Source of the DNA: Candidatus Poribacteria bacterium
GTDB taxonomy: Bacteria; Poribacteria; WGA-4E; WGA-3G
Reading direction: 5' to 3'
NCBI GenBank assembly: GCA_012270865.1
Contig: JAAXHL010000176.1
Coordinates: forward strand, 27,400-88,433
Length of the DNA: 61,034 nucleotides
The notes beneath the pieces were generated by a model that was not told the DNA's origin, searched no databases, and was given only the letters and a program-made list of their open reading frames with translations. This document shows, piece after piece, positions 8,171 through 15,991 of the stretch (positions within the stretch are counted from its first letter, which is position 1; each line of letters begins with the position of its first letter). The position numbers were made by a program, and so were the translations under genes.

Positions 8171-8646
8171 ATGATAAAATTTTCTCAAGATGGGAAGTCA
8201 TGGGAGAAAGCGAAAATGAGAACCTTTGGAACACAAGGCCGCGTATATCCGAGCCGACACTATGTCGTTCCGCGCGCTGAGGAGAAAACGGAATTCATCA
8301 AACGTGTTACGGAACGCCGGATTATTTTGTCTCTACGCGCTCTGAGTTAGGCAAAACTGTTGTTGGGAGTCCGTTGATACTACTCGTTGAGGCGAAGAAA
8401 AACGACTTTGAACAGGGATGGGGTCAATGTTTGGCGGAGTTAGTCGCTGCCCAGAAGATAAATGATAATGCAGCTTTTCCCGTGTTCGGTATTGTTACTG
8501 ATGGAACACTGTGGCAGTTCGGACGGCTTATCGGGGATACTTTTACGCAAAATAGAACGGATTTCGCATTGGCGAATTTGTCGACGCTTTTTGGCGCGGT
8601 TAATTCGGTGTTTGAAGCCGCGAATATCGTGGATTCTGAACTATGA
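8171..8646 (+). pseudogene. Frameshifted remnant: ATPase-like start joined to nuclease-like domain
   Basis: An ATG at 8171 opens a frame with MRTFGTQGRVYPSRHYVVP and EEKTEFIKRV, resembling the N-terminus of AAA-ATPase-like proteins that often carry a PD-(D/E)XK domain. That frame ends at a TAG at 8347. After a frame change near 8315 the other frame gives DYFVSTRSELGKTVVGSP and LILLVEAKKNDFEQGWGQCL (8374 onwards) and continues to 8646. The second part, with a D/E-x-E-A-K-like core and GIVTDGTLWQFGRL, resembles nuclease domains of restriction proteins. The two halves are probably decayed, possibly chimeric. A functional short protein from 8374 cannot be excluded. Confidence 0.5.
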
Positions 8647-9121
8647 TTGATAGGATTCAATGATTTACATGATTAGAACCTTCACTGTGAAATTTACTGT
8701 GTAAGTCGGACACTCCGTCACTGTGACGTTTAATGTGACGTTTGTAACGTCACAGTGACGTGCAGAATCCACGTGTGGTGTGGGAATGTGACGTGATTTC
8801 GTGTTTTTTTCGAGACGGTTTGTCTTGATGTATTTTGTTGATGTGGATGCCTGAAAATGTTATACCCATGTAACATTACCTGTTTTTTGTCTGTCCGTGT
8901 GAACCCATGTGGTGCCTGGTTTCTGAGGCGTTTTCGGTGTCGGTTCTTTAGTGGAAAAAAATATTTTGGTAAAAAGTGTAACATTTTGTTTGTCTGAATC
9001 GGGATTATAGGGTGCTTGTGTTTGCTCTTAATTTTAGTATACATTATATATGATAACACATATAATTTGTAAAGTCAAATTTATTTTATCAGCGTTGTGC
9101 TGTGTAGGTGTTCAGTACTTC
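8647..9121. other. Gene-free AT-rich stretch with GTGACGT inverted repeat
   Basis: No credible gene. A perfect 15-base inverted repeat (8716-8730 and 8746-8760) encloses 15 bases, and GTGACGT or its complement occurs five times between about 8722 and 8796. The rest is AT-rich sequence with no coding signal on either strand. Confidence 0.6.
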
Positions 9122-9230
9122 AGGACTTACGCAAATTGAGAAAATATTGGACGTTTAGACGTAAAAAGTAGGAATTAACCCCCTAAATCCCCCTTATCAG
9201 GGGGACTTTAAGACGAAATGCGTAAGTCCT
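9122..9230. mobile_element. AGGACTTACGCA element, type 1 (109 bp), copy a
   Basis: Non-autonomous element with ends AGGACTTACGCA and TGCGTAAGTCCT (12-base terminal inverted repeat). Its core contains an A-rich start, then CCCCCTAAATCCCCC and a TTATCAGGGGG hairpin. The same 109-bp sequence occurs at 20459, 28751 and 32004. Flanks are GTACTT-c on the left and ATACTT on the right, a five-of-six match to the six-base duplication seen at the other copies. Confidence 0.85.
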
Positions 9231-9500
9231 ATACTTCTTAAAATGGGCGAAATGGGCAGAAATTGTCCAAATTTTAGTATGGTTTATGGAATTCGAGTGA
9301 TTTTCAGGATTATGGGTGTTTTTGTCTGAATCGCAGACACAGGAGTACATAAACCTTTACCGCTGTGAGGTCTGGTGTATGTTTCCACCTTTTTGGGCAT
9401 TGGCATCCTATTACTGCAACTTTCAATGTTAATGAATGTCCGATGTGGGTTACCCCTACGAGGAGAAAAACACGCGCAATGAATTGCGCTATTACAAACC
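9231..9500. other. Gene-free stretch with one GTAG-type hairpin
   Basis: No gene seen. A small hairpin GCGCAAT-GAATTGCGC followed by TATTAC (about 9472-9495) belongs to the REP-like class; otherwise the region is unstructured by eye. Confidence 0.45.
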
Positions 9501-9732
9501 TACGGAGGATATACGCATGAAATATATGCGGTTGTTGATGACTTAACACAAGTCAATGCAACTTGGCGGTTCCAGCAGGAGTGGCCTGGTGATAGGTACG
9601 CTATGGTCTTTGTATCAAAACTGGCTTAATGTAGAATTCCCCGATATATATCAGACTGGAATGCATGTCAAGGTTGATGTTGACAGGTTGATACGCGAAG
9701 TTCTCATATCCCCTTACGTTCTGAAAAAATAA
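9501..9732 (+). pseudogene. Frameshifted C-terminal gene remnant
   Basis: One frame reads GGYTHEIYAVVDDLTQVNAT then WRFQQEWPGDRYAMVFVSKL and stops. A one-base shift near 9624 then gives NVEFPDIYQTGMHVKVDV and DRLIREVLISPYVLKK, ending in TAA at 9730-9732. Both pieces have protein-like composition and join smoothly, so this looks like the decayed 3' end of a gene. It ends two bases before the convergent stop of the type ISP enzyme. The family is not recognised. Confidence 0.4.
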
Positions 9733-9733
9733 C

Positions 9734-12700
9734 CTACCACAAAACGGCATCTATTTCGTCCATAACCGAAAGCGTCTCGGCTATGGCGACGAGGATTGCA
9801 CGATACTGACGCACGTCTTCATGGCGCAACGCTTCTCCCTTCCGATCCTTCAGCCACTTTTCACAGACTTGATACGCGCCGATCTCATACTCCCGGACGT
9901 TCTCTGGGACATCGGTGAAGTGTTGTGTGGGGTTGATCCAGATTTTATTGTCCTCATATCGGATTTTTGTGATAACGCCGTCGCCTTCTCCCTCAAATCG
10001 ATGACGCGCCGGAATCTGCACGTCTTTCAATAGATGCCAGTCTATGAGACGCTGCCCTAACGCTGCGAGTGTGCGGAATTGGTCAATATTTTGGGGTAAA
10101 GGGATACGCGGGAAGTCGTATTTCAGGAAATCGTAATAGCGTTGGCGGTAGGTCGGACTATACAAGATCGCATAGATATAGGCGAGGATCTCTTCGGGTG
10201 AAACGCCTTCGGGGAGGTTAAACGGTTCGGTCTGTGGAAGTCCTAACGCCTCCGAGATTGCGGTGAGAAAGTCAGGTTTGAAATTGAGTGAACGTTCTGT
10301 TGAAAGTTGCAAACCCTCTGGGTCAGGGTACAAGTAAAGAGGGAATACATGGGCGGTGGGTTCACCTCTATTTGAAATATAACTTTTTTCGCTTATATGA
10401 TTAGCCACTAAAACGTGTTGCCATATAGGGCTCTTGATACCACGATGAACACAAAGCGCAAGATTTTCCTTCCGCATGTGACGCATAATTTCAGGGCGTG
10501 GGCGTCCGTGAAACCCAGACGACTGACCTGTGTAATATGTCCAACGCGTATCAAATGGTCGGTAATGAATAGGCTCAATGTGCTCATTAACATTTGGATG
10601 ATTACGGAGATCAGTTTGGGCGCGGTGAACTTTCCAATCTTGACTATCTTTTGGTAATTGGTATTTCTCGCGTGCCTCATCTTCAGAAAGAGAAATGAAA
10701 CTGGCTATGGTCTCACAGAGTTTTTCTACTGTCCAATGAAGCGTAAATTTATCTCGTCCAGTGACAATCCCAACTGAATCTATTTGAAAGATGTCGGTAA
10801 TATCCCATCCCTTATCATATTCCGCTCTTAGTTCGGTTGATTGTGGTACTAAAAGGTAGTATGGTGACATCGGTTGTAGTTCACACCACTCCGTGGATTG
10901 GACATCTGTCCTCAAAAGCATACTATATTTTTTTTCTCGGGATCCCCACATATCTACATAATAAACTTGTGCAGATGCTGAATTATCTGATTCTTTGATG
11001 CACAACAGAATGGAAATCCCTTGTAGAATGTCAAAAACGTTTTCGTCATTTTCTGCTTCAGGAACAACTTCTGTAACTCTGTTACTTCCATGTAGATTAA
11101 GCAGATAGATCGTGTTAAAACTATCAAGTAAACTTTGCCGCATGCCACGAAAAGTGGGTCCGTCAAGGAAACTATTGTTGACAATATAGCCGATAATGCC
11201 CTCGCCGTTTTGGTCAATTCTCCACTGGGCCCATCGGATGAACTTTACATAATCCGATTGAAGCACTTTTGTGTTTCGGTCACCGAGCGGTTCCCCGTCT
11301 ACTTGTTTGTAATCCTCAATAAGTCTTCCAATAAAAGTTAATTTTTTACCCTCGCGACTTGGATTCGAGGAATCTTGTGGATACGGTGGATTGCCGAGGA
11401 TGACGAGGATGGGTTCGTCCCGTTTTACGGACAACGCTGCGTTTGCTTCGTCTGTGATGAATTCTGCGAACGGTAGCGATTCCTGCATCTCTTGGGGTTG
11501 CTCCAATGTATTGGTGAGATAGATGCGGAGACGTTCATCGGCGCGCCAACCTTGCGATTGTAAGAACAGACCCAACTTCAGATGCGCGATTGTATAGGGC
11601 GCGACGAGCAACTCAAATCCGAAGAGTCGTTTCACCAACTGCGCGTTGATGTATTGCGTCCACTCCCCCGTGCCGTAGGTGTCGGTGACGGATGCTCGGA
11701 TATGCTCAAGCACTGCTAACAAGAAGCCACCTGTCCCTGTCGCTGGGTCGAGGATGAGCGTGTCGTCATCGGCGAGACCGTCGGGTCTGTTGAGTTCCGT
11801 TTTCAGCAGGCTATCGACGGATCTGACGATGTAGGAGATAACCTGTGGTGGCGTGTAGTAGACACCGCGATCGACGCGTCGTTGCGGATCGTATTCGGCG
11901 AGGAAGGTCTCGTAGAAGTGGATGACAGGGTCTTCGAGACGGTTTTTCGCAGTGAACGCCGTGCGGAGCAGCTCGGTCGGGACGTTTCGGAGAAGCGTTG
12001 CGATCTCATCAAGGATATAGGTGACGTTCGCCTCTAATCCCGGCGATGCGACGTGGTAAAAGAGTTGTGCAAGGAACGGGTTCGAGCGTGGGAGTGCCTC
12101 TGCTGCGGTGTGGCGTGAGAAGTTCGTCGCGTTCGGGAGTGTACAACGTGCGGCGAACAACCCGTAGGCGAGGGTTTGTGCGTACATATCCGCGAAATCG
12201 TCGGGTGTCAACGTCGCGATGAGGAGTTCTTTAAATGCCGAGAACATCCCGTAGATCTGACTGTTTTCGTCGGTGAGTGTTGTGGAAATCTGTGTTTGGA
12301 GTTCCCGCGTCCGTCTGGCGAGGTGTCTGGCGAGTACCTCTGGTGAAGTGATTGGGATGTGTCCGGCGTTCAGGAAGTGTTCCAGTAACTGTTCTACATT
12401 TTCAGGCGTGTCTTCAATGTTTGCTGTGATGCGTTGTTGACCGTCGCGCCATAACTGGAAATCGAGGAAATTGGTGAGGATAAAGTTATCCAAGTTTTCG
12501 ATGAAACGTTGGTTCTGTTCTCTGGCGTGTCCGGTGAGGTTGTTGAGGTCTCTGCCGTATCTTTCCGCTTCGATATAGCCGATGGGTAGCAGCCCTTCCG
12601 TGGCGATGAAATCGGGTCTTCCGATCTGATTGCGTCCTCTCGGTTCTTGGGTCAGCCTTATCGTGTCTCTGCTGAAGCAGTCAATAAACAATCCTTCAAG

Positions 12701-12808
12701 AAACGTTTGGAGATGTGGGAATAGGGAGAGTTCTGGGGTTGCTTCGGCGGAGGCTTGTGTGCGTTGGATGTTTTGTAGATAGCGGTCGCGATGTGTTTGG
12801 AAGTTCAT
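9734..12808 (-). CDS. Type ISP-like restriction-modification enzyme (N6-adenine methylase with nuclease domain)
   Basis: Large single-chain protein of 1024 residues. Residues about 30-130 form a PD-(D/E)XK-like nuclease region (GRPDFIATEGLLPIGYIEAE). The N6-adenine methylase core follows, with YTPPQVISYIVRSVD, motif I in LDPATGTGGFLLAVLEHI and motif IV in VILGNPPYPQ. The long C-terminal part (SSGFHGRPRPEIMRHM, YRPFDTRWTYY) is typical of the target-recognition region of type ISP enzymes. Full type ISP enzymes are longer and carry a helicase between nuclease and methylase; none is visible here, so this is closer to a type IIG-like layout. A GTG at 12823 is possible, but it overlaps a TATAAT box, so I chose ATG 12808, giving a near-leaderless mRNA. 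It sits next to nuclease remnants and a toxin-antitoxin gene, a small defence-like cluster. Confidence 0.88.
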   Translation of the reverse strand: MNFQTHRDRYLQNIQRTQASAEATPELSLFPHLQTFLEGLFIDCFSRDTIRLTQEPRGRNQIGRPDFIATEGLLPIGYIEAERYGRDLNNLTGHAREQNQRFIENLDNFILTNFLDFQLWRDGQQRITANIEDTPENVEQLLEHFLNAGHIPITSPEVLARHLARRTRELQTQISTTLTDENSQIYGMFSAFKELLIATLTPDDFADMYAQTLAYGLFAARCTLPNATNFSRHTAAEALPRSNPFLAQLFYHVASPGLEANVTYILDEIATLLRNVPTELLRTAFTAKNRLEDPVIHFYETFLAEYDPQRRVDRGVYYTPPQVISYIVRSVDSLLKTELNRPDGLADDDTLILDPATGTGGFLLAVLEHIRASVTDTYGTGEWTQYINAQLVKRLFGFELLVAPYTIAHLKLGLFLQSQGWRADERLRIYLTNTLEQPQEMQESLPFAEFITDEANAALSVKRDEPILVILGNPPYPQDSSNPSREGKKLTFIGRLIEDYKQVDGEPLGDRNTKVLQSDYVKFIRWAQWRIDQNGEGIIGYIVNNSFLDGPTFRGMRQSLLDSFNTIYLLNLHGSNRVTEVVPEAENDENVFDILQGISILLCIKESDNSASAQVYYVDMWGSREKKYSMLLRTDVQSTEWCELQPMSPYYLLVPQSTELRAEYDKGWDITDIFQIDSVGIVTGRDKFTLHWTVEKLCETIASFISLSEDEAREKYQLPKDSQDWKVHRAQTDLRNHPNVNEHIEPIHYRPFDTRWTYYTGQSSGFHGRPRPEIMRHMRKENLALCVHRGIKSPIWQHVLVANHISEKSYISNRGEPTAHVFPLYLYPDPEGLQLSTERSLNFKPDFLTAISEALGLPQTEPFNLPEGVSPEEILAYIYAILYSPTYRQRYYDFLKYDFPRIPLPQNIDQFRTLAALGQRLIDWHLLKDVQIPARHRFEGEGDGVITKIRYEDNKIWINPTQHFTDVPENVREYEIGAYQVCEKWLKDRKGEALRHEDVRQYRAILVAIAETLSVMDEIDAVLW

Positions 12809-12815
12809 GTGGGTA

Positions 12816-12821
12816 TTATAC
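12816..12821 (-). promoter_or_regulatory. Minus 10 box of the methylase gene
   Basis: TATAAT lies seven bases before ATG 12808 on the minus strand. Transcription from it would begin at or just before the start codon. This is why the in-frame GTG at 12823 is unlikely as start. Confidence 0.45.
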
Positions 12822-12827
12822 ACTTTT

Positions 12828-13085
12828 TATGTCTCAGGTGCAAGCCTTTTTGCTCTCGTATGCGTGTATGAAGCGCAACCTAACAGGATACGCTACAAAA
12901 GAGAAAACTAAATACCCCTGGGATATAGTTCCAAACGTTTGATAATCGTTAGGTGATATGTCTCAGGTGCAAGCCTTTTTGCTCTCGTATGCGTGTATGA
13001 AGCGCAACCTAACAGGATACGCTACAAAAGAGAAAATTAAATACCCCTGGGATATAGTTCCAAACGTTTGATAATCGTTAGGTGA
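12828..13085. repeat. 129-bp tandem duplication between methylase and toxin-antitoxin genes
   Basis: Two nearly identical 129-bp copies (12828-12956 and 12957-13085), differing by one base seen (GAAAACTAAA against GAAAATTAAA). Each contains AAACTAAATACCCCTG-like sequence, resembling the right end of the CAGGG element family. Only the junction after the second copy has a TATACT, so only that copy makes a complete promoter for the next gene. Confidence 0.85.
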
Positions 13086-13096
13086 TATGTTATACT
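13068..13096 (+). promoter_or_regulatory. Sigma-70 promoter for the MNT-HEPN gene
   Basis: TTGATA, a 17-base spacer, then TATACT. It starts in the last bases of the tandem duplication and ends 25 bases before ATG 13121. An AAGGAGG ribosome-binding site follows at 13108-13114. Confidence 0.65.
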
Positions 13097-13120
13097 TGAT
13101 TAATATAAGGAGGTTTCATA

Positions 13121-13900
13121 ATGGTTACCCGAGCAGAGATTCAAGCGACATGTGACGATATTGTGCGCGAATTTGCGCCCCTGCAAGTTATCCTTTTCGG
13201 TTCTTATGCCTACGGCACGCCGACGGAGGATTCGGATGTAGACCTGCTTGTTGTGATGGATATTCCGAAGTCGGAGTTTCTTAACAAGGCGATTGAGATA
13301 CGACAACGTATTTCATACCGTTTCGGGCTGGATCTGTTAGTCCGGTCGCCGGAAGATATCGCGTATCGGGTCTCCTATAACGATTGGTTTCTTCGCGAGA
13401 TTACTGAAAAGGGTGAGCTGCTTCATGGATCCGATGCGCATTACTCTGTTAAAAACCTGCAAGGTACGGCTTGCGAGGCGACCGCTCTGAGAAAAGGGAA
13501 GAACTGCATGAATCCTCTAACACTGGAATGGATAGAGAAGGCTGAAGGCGATTATAGAACAGCAGCGTGGGGGTTACAGGCTCCGGATCCCGTTCATGAT
13601 TCTATCTGTTTTCATGCCCAACAGTGTATCGAAAAATATCTCAAAGCGTGGTTACAGGAGGCGAATATCCCTGCGCCACGGACGCATAACCTCGAGGAAT
13701 TGTTGGCGTTAATTGTACCTACGCAGCCTCTTTGGTTTGCTTGGCAGCCTGACTTTAAAATAATCACTGCGTATGCAGTGGATCCCCGCTATCCGGGAGA
13801 TTCAGCGACAGTCGAAAATACGCAGCACGCTATGCATGTCTGCGAAGAGGTGCGTCAAGCCGTCCGCACGCAGCTGAAACTTGAGATGTCTGTTGATTGA
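13121..13900 (+). CDS. MNT nucleotidyltransferase-HEPN fusion (MntA-HepT-like toxin-antitoxin)
   Basis: A 259-residue single frame joining two parts that are normally separate genes. Residues 1-103 are a minimal nucleotidyltransferase with the full GS-x10-DxD signature (G27, S28, D39, D41). Residues 130-259 are a HEPN domain starting at an internal Met (MNPLTLEWIEKAEGDYRTA) with CFHAQQCIEKYLKAW, RTHNLEELLAL and a late DPRYPGD. In known pairs the MNT protein is an antitoxin that adenylylates the HEPN ribonuclease toxin. The linker (about 104-129) looks like a translated intergenic spacer and includes AAAGGGAAG ahead of ATG 13508. HEPN may therefore also be made separately. Strong AAGGAGG before the first ATG. 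Confidence 0.87.
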   Translation: MVTRAEIQATCDDIVREFAPLQVILFGSYAYGTPTEDSDVDLLVVMDIPKSEFLNKAIEIRQRISYRFGLDLLVRSPEDIAYRVSYNDWFLREITEKGELLHGSDAHYSVKNLQGTACEATALRKGKNCMNPLTLEWIEKAEGDYRTAAWGLQAPDPVHDSICFHAQQCIEKYLKAWLQEANIPAPRTHNLEELLALIVPTQPLWFAWQPDFKIITAYAVDPRYPGDSATVENTQHAMHVCEEVRQAVRTQLKLEMSVD

Positions 13901-13922
13901 GCCAGAGTGACCTATTCATGCT

Positions 13923-14063
13923 CAGGGTGATTTAGTTTTAAACAAATCATCAGATTTTCTAAATTTCTGAATTTTATTTTCAGTCCCGGTGCGGTTCCAA
14001 ACCGCACCTACCGGCCCTGGGTGTTCAAAATTGGACGAAAAAACCGAGAACTAAATAGCCCTG
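13923..14063. mobile_element. CAGGG element (141 bp), copy 1
   Basis: Non-autonomous element. Left end CAGGGTGATTTAGTT and right end AACTAAATAGCCCTG form an imperfect 15-base inverted repeat. The interior carries a GTAG-type hairpin, GGTGCGGTT-cca-AACCGCACCTACC. It is flanked by a perfect nine-base duplication, ATTCATGCT, at 13914-13922 and 14064-14072. The same element is at 49179 and, enlarged, at 58109. Confidence 0.9.
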
Positions 14064-14083
14064 ATTCATGCTGGAGAAAAAGA

Positions 14084-14112
14084 TTGACTTTTCGCAGCAG
14101 GTTTTGTATAAT
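14084..14112 (+). promoter_or_regulatory. Sigma-70 promoter for the 14148 gene
   Basis: TTGACT, 17 bases, TATAAT, located just downstream of the CAGGG element's right target duplication. It precedes ATG 14148 by 36 bases, with TAAGGAG as ribosome-binding site. Confidence 0.7.
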
Positions 14113-14147
14113 TCCAAGTTGTAATCCATCTTCGTTAAGGAGAAATT

Positions 14148-14618
14148 ATGAAAATAGGTTCATCGTTTCGTGTTTTTACTTTTTTCATGGTAATACTGAT
14201 ATTCAGTATGCCTTTTGTCAGCCTGGCACAACAGAATTCCGGACAGACCGAGGCCATAGCTGCTGAGGCAGCTGCTGAGGCAGATGCTAACAAGGATGTT
14301 AATAAACCGTTATGGTTTGGTGCTGGTTGTTTGCTTTCAGGACTCTCGTTTGCTCCTTTGCCTGGTTGTTATAGCTTGTTTTTACCCCCCTTAGGTCTCA
14401 CTGGAACTTATTTTTATCAGCCGGATCCACCAGCTTCGCGACTCATAGGGAAATCGCCAGAATATGTAGATGTTTATACGCAAACTTACAAATCACAAAG
14501 AGGAAATATTCAAGTTTTATGGGCCTCTCGGGGGTGTATCAGCGGTTGTGTTGTAAGTGGAACGGTATTGGTTGCGTTCTGGGGTGCTTATTTGGGTTGG
14601 CTTAGCACTGCTACTTGA
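14148..14618 (+). CDS. Exported hypothetical protein
   Basis: Unrecognised protein of 156 residues. It has a clear signal peptide (FRVFTFFMVILIFSMPFVSL, cleavage after about residue 27) and an alanine/glutamate-rich stretch (residues 36-45). Two cysteine-glycine rich hydrophobic segments follow, near 55-85 (GAGCLLSGLSFAPLPGCY) and 128-152 (RGCISGCVVSGTVLVAFWGA), which could be membrane segments. A polar GKSPEYVDVYTQTYKSQRG block lies between them. The layout suggests a small inner-membrane protein or one that packs in the outer membrane via glycine-rich helices. It precedes the LolA-like gene on the same strand by about 60 bases and may share its transcript. Confidence 0.7.
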   Translation: MKIGSSFRVFTFFMVILIFSMPFVSLAQQNSGQTEAIAAEAAAEADANKDVNKPLWFGAGCLLSGLSFAPLPGCYSLFLPPLGLTGTYFYQPDPPASRLIGKSPEYVDVYTQTYKSQRGNIQVLWASRGCISGCVVSGTVLVAFWGAYLGWLSTAT

Positions 14619-14676
14619 AGAAAAATAGAGGTGTAGCGCGTGCTGGATGCTTCCCATTATACGCCTGAAAAAACAA

Positions 14677-15399
14677 ATGCTTAAAAATCTCAAATTTTCC
14701 ATAACTTTTCTGTTCACACTCCTTTTCGGCAATGTGCTCTGCGCCGCGCCGTTGAAGACGCTCTCGTTGGATTTCACGCGCGAACTCACCGAAAACGACA
14801 CAACCGAACACATCGCAGGCACACTTCACTACGATGTAAAGACTGCCAGGGTTGTCGTTGAAGTCAAGGAACCGCTCAAACAGATAATGATTGTGAAGGG
14901 TAAGGTCCTGGAAATTTACTACCCTGATCAAAAACAGGCGTTCCGTTTTATTTCCGAAGGTAGGATTCCGTTGCCGTTTGTTGAATCCATTATCCAAGCG
15001 ACACAAGCCGAATACGGATTAACTGCCATCGGTTATTCTTTGGAGAAGCACGAGGTCATTGACGACAAAGTGCTTTATACGCATTGGAAACCGCCTGAAA
15101 AGTCAAAAGATACACTCGGTGTCGTTATCCTCGGCATGCGCGACGATCAACTCATCTCAGCGGAAATCAAAAGTCCATCAGGGTATATCATCGGTCGGTC
15201 TCGCTATCAGCACCACAAAAAAATCGGTATTAACTATATCCCTATGATGGTTACTTCGAGTACCTACAACGAGGAATCTGAAGTCCTACAAAATGAGCAG
15301 ATCGTTTATAGCAACCCGCAGGTGAACGCGGAGACCCCAAACCCCATCCTCAATTTCACGATCCCGAAGTCTGTGGAGGTTAAAGAAATCAAATGGTAA
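14677..15399 (+). CDS. LolA-like periplasmic lipoprotein carrier family protein
   Basis: Protein of 240 residues from the ATG at 14677; an earlier ATG at 14647 adds ten residues. Signal peptide LKNLKFSITFLFTLLFGNVLCA. The mature part shows the LolA-type pattern of an unclosed beta barrel: LDFTRELTENDTTEHIAGTL, then VVVEVKEPLKQIMIVKGKVL and an EIYYPDQKQAF strand, and later HWKPPEKSKDTLGVVILG. LolA carries lipoproteins from the inner to the outer membrane; related proteins with this fold (DUF4292, MucB types) do other jobs, so exact function is open. The next gene overlaps its end by seven bases. Confidence 0.65.
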   Translation: MLKNLKFSITFLFTLLFGNVLCAAPLKTLSLDFTRELTENDTTEHIAGTLHYDVKTARVVVEVKEPLKQIMIVKGKVLEIYYPDQKQAFRFISEGRIPLPFVESIIQATQAEYGLTAIGYSLEKHEVIDDKVLYTHWKPPEKSKDTLGVVILGMRDDQLISAEIKSPSGYIIGRSRYQHHKKIGINYIPMMVTSSTYNEESEVLQNEQIVYSNPQVNAETPNPILNFTIPKSVEVKEIKW

Positions 15400-15830
15400 A
15401 TCCTTCTATCTATCGTCTGCTTGTCCTGTTCTGTACGTTCTGTGTATGCGTTTCTATGTTTCCGGCACTTGGCGACGAGGCGGCTGATTTGGCGTTCATC
15501 CGTGAAGTCAATCCGATGACAACACCGAAAGTTCAGGAAGTTGTCCGTTTTAATCCACAGGAGACCTCGGAACTGAAACTCGTTGCAACTGGAGTGATCC
15601 GACTGTATCAGAAATTCATCTCAAGTCAAGACGGTCCCTCATGTCAGTTCTTACCGAGTTGTTCACGCTTCGGTATGGGATGTGTACAGGAATACGGCTT
15701 TTTCCGCGGTGTCCTACTGACGGCTGACAGACTCATCCGATGCAACGGTTCACAATCGAGCCATTATCATAGAGATGGTGTGACAGGTAAATATATTGAT
15801 CTGGTTTCAGATTACGCGGAAGTAAAATAA
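15393..15830 (+). CDS. YidD-family protein with N-terminal signal peptide
   Basis: YidD-type membrane-insertion efficiency factor domain: residues about 60-112 read ATGVIRLYQKFISSQDGPSC, QFLPSCSRFGMGCVQEYG and FFRGVLLTADRLIRC, keeping all the family cysteines. Classical YidD is 70-100 residues, cytoplasmic or membrane-associated, and lies between rnpA and yidC. Here the domain is preceded by a signal peptide (YRLLVLFCTFCVCVSMFPAL) and a 35-residue linker in a 145-residue protein. It overlaps the LolA-like gene by seven bases. An exported YidD next to a LolA-like protein suggests an envelope role rather than the usual YidC-linked one; this is inference. Confidence 0.85.
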   Translation: MVNPSIYRLLVLFCTFCVCVSMFPALGDEAADLAFIREVNPMTTPKVQEVVRFNPQETSELKLVATGVIRLYQKFISSQDGPSCQFLPSCSRFGMGCVQEYGFFRGVLLTADRLIRCNGSQSSHYHRDGVTGKYIDLVSDYAEVK

Positions 15831-15885
15831 AGATTTTCAGATGATAGGTGTGAGTTCCCGATTACATCATAAGTGTCAATTTTAT

Positions 15886-15914
15886 TTGACATTCATGAAA
15901 ATCGTGGGTATAAT
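15886..15914 (+). promoter_or_regulatory. Sigma-70 promoter P1 of the iron island
   Basis: TTGACA, 17 bases, TATAAT: a full consensus promoter 72 bases upstream of the near-copy P2. The two share the words TTGACATTC and GGGTATAATT. Confidence 0.8.
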
Positions 15915-15957
15915 TAATCCAATTCGTGCGGTTATCTGAAAATTTATCGCGATTTTT

Positions 15958-15986
15958 TTGACATTCGCGAGGATTCTGGGTATAAT
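15958..15986 (+). promoter_or_regulatory. Sigma-70 promoter P2 of the iron island
   Basis: TTGACA, 17 bases, TATAAT, with the first Fur-box-like operator starting six bases after the minus 10 box. The operator would therefore cover the transcription start. Confidence 0.85.
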
Positions 15987-15991
15987 TGAAA

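Noticed and set aside
8730..9059. A 109-residue minus frame in the AT-rich gap
   Set aside because: Basic, low-complexity product with no recognisable pattern or ribosome-binding site, overlapping the inverted repeat.
9310..9549. A 79-residue minus frame
   Set aside because: It overlaps the better supported remnant on the plus strand and a hairpin element, and has no coding features.
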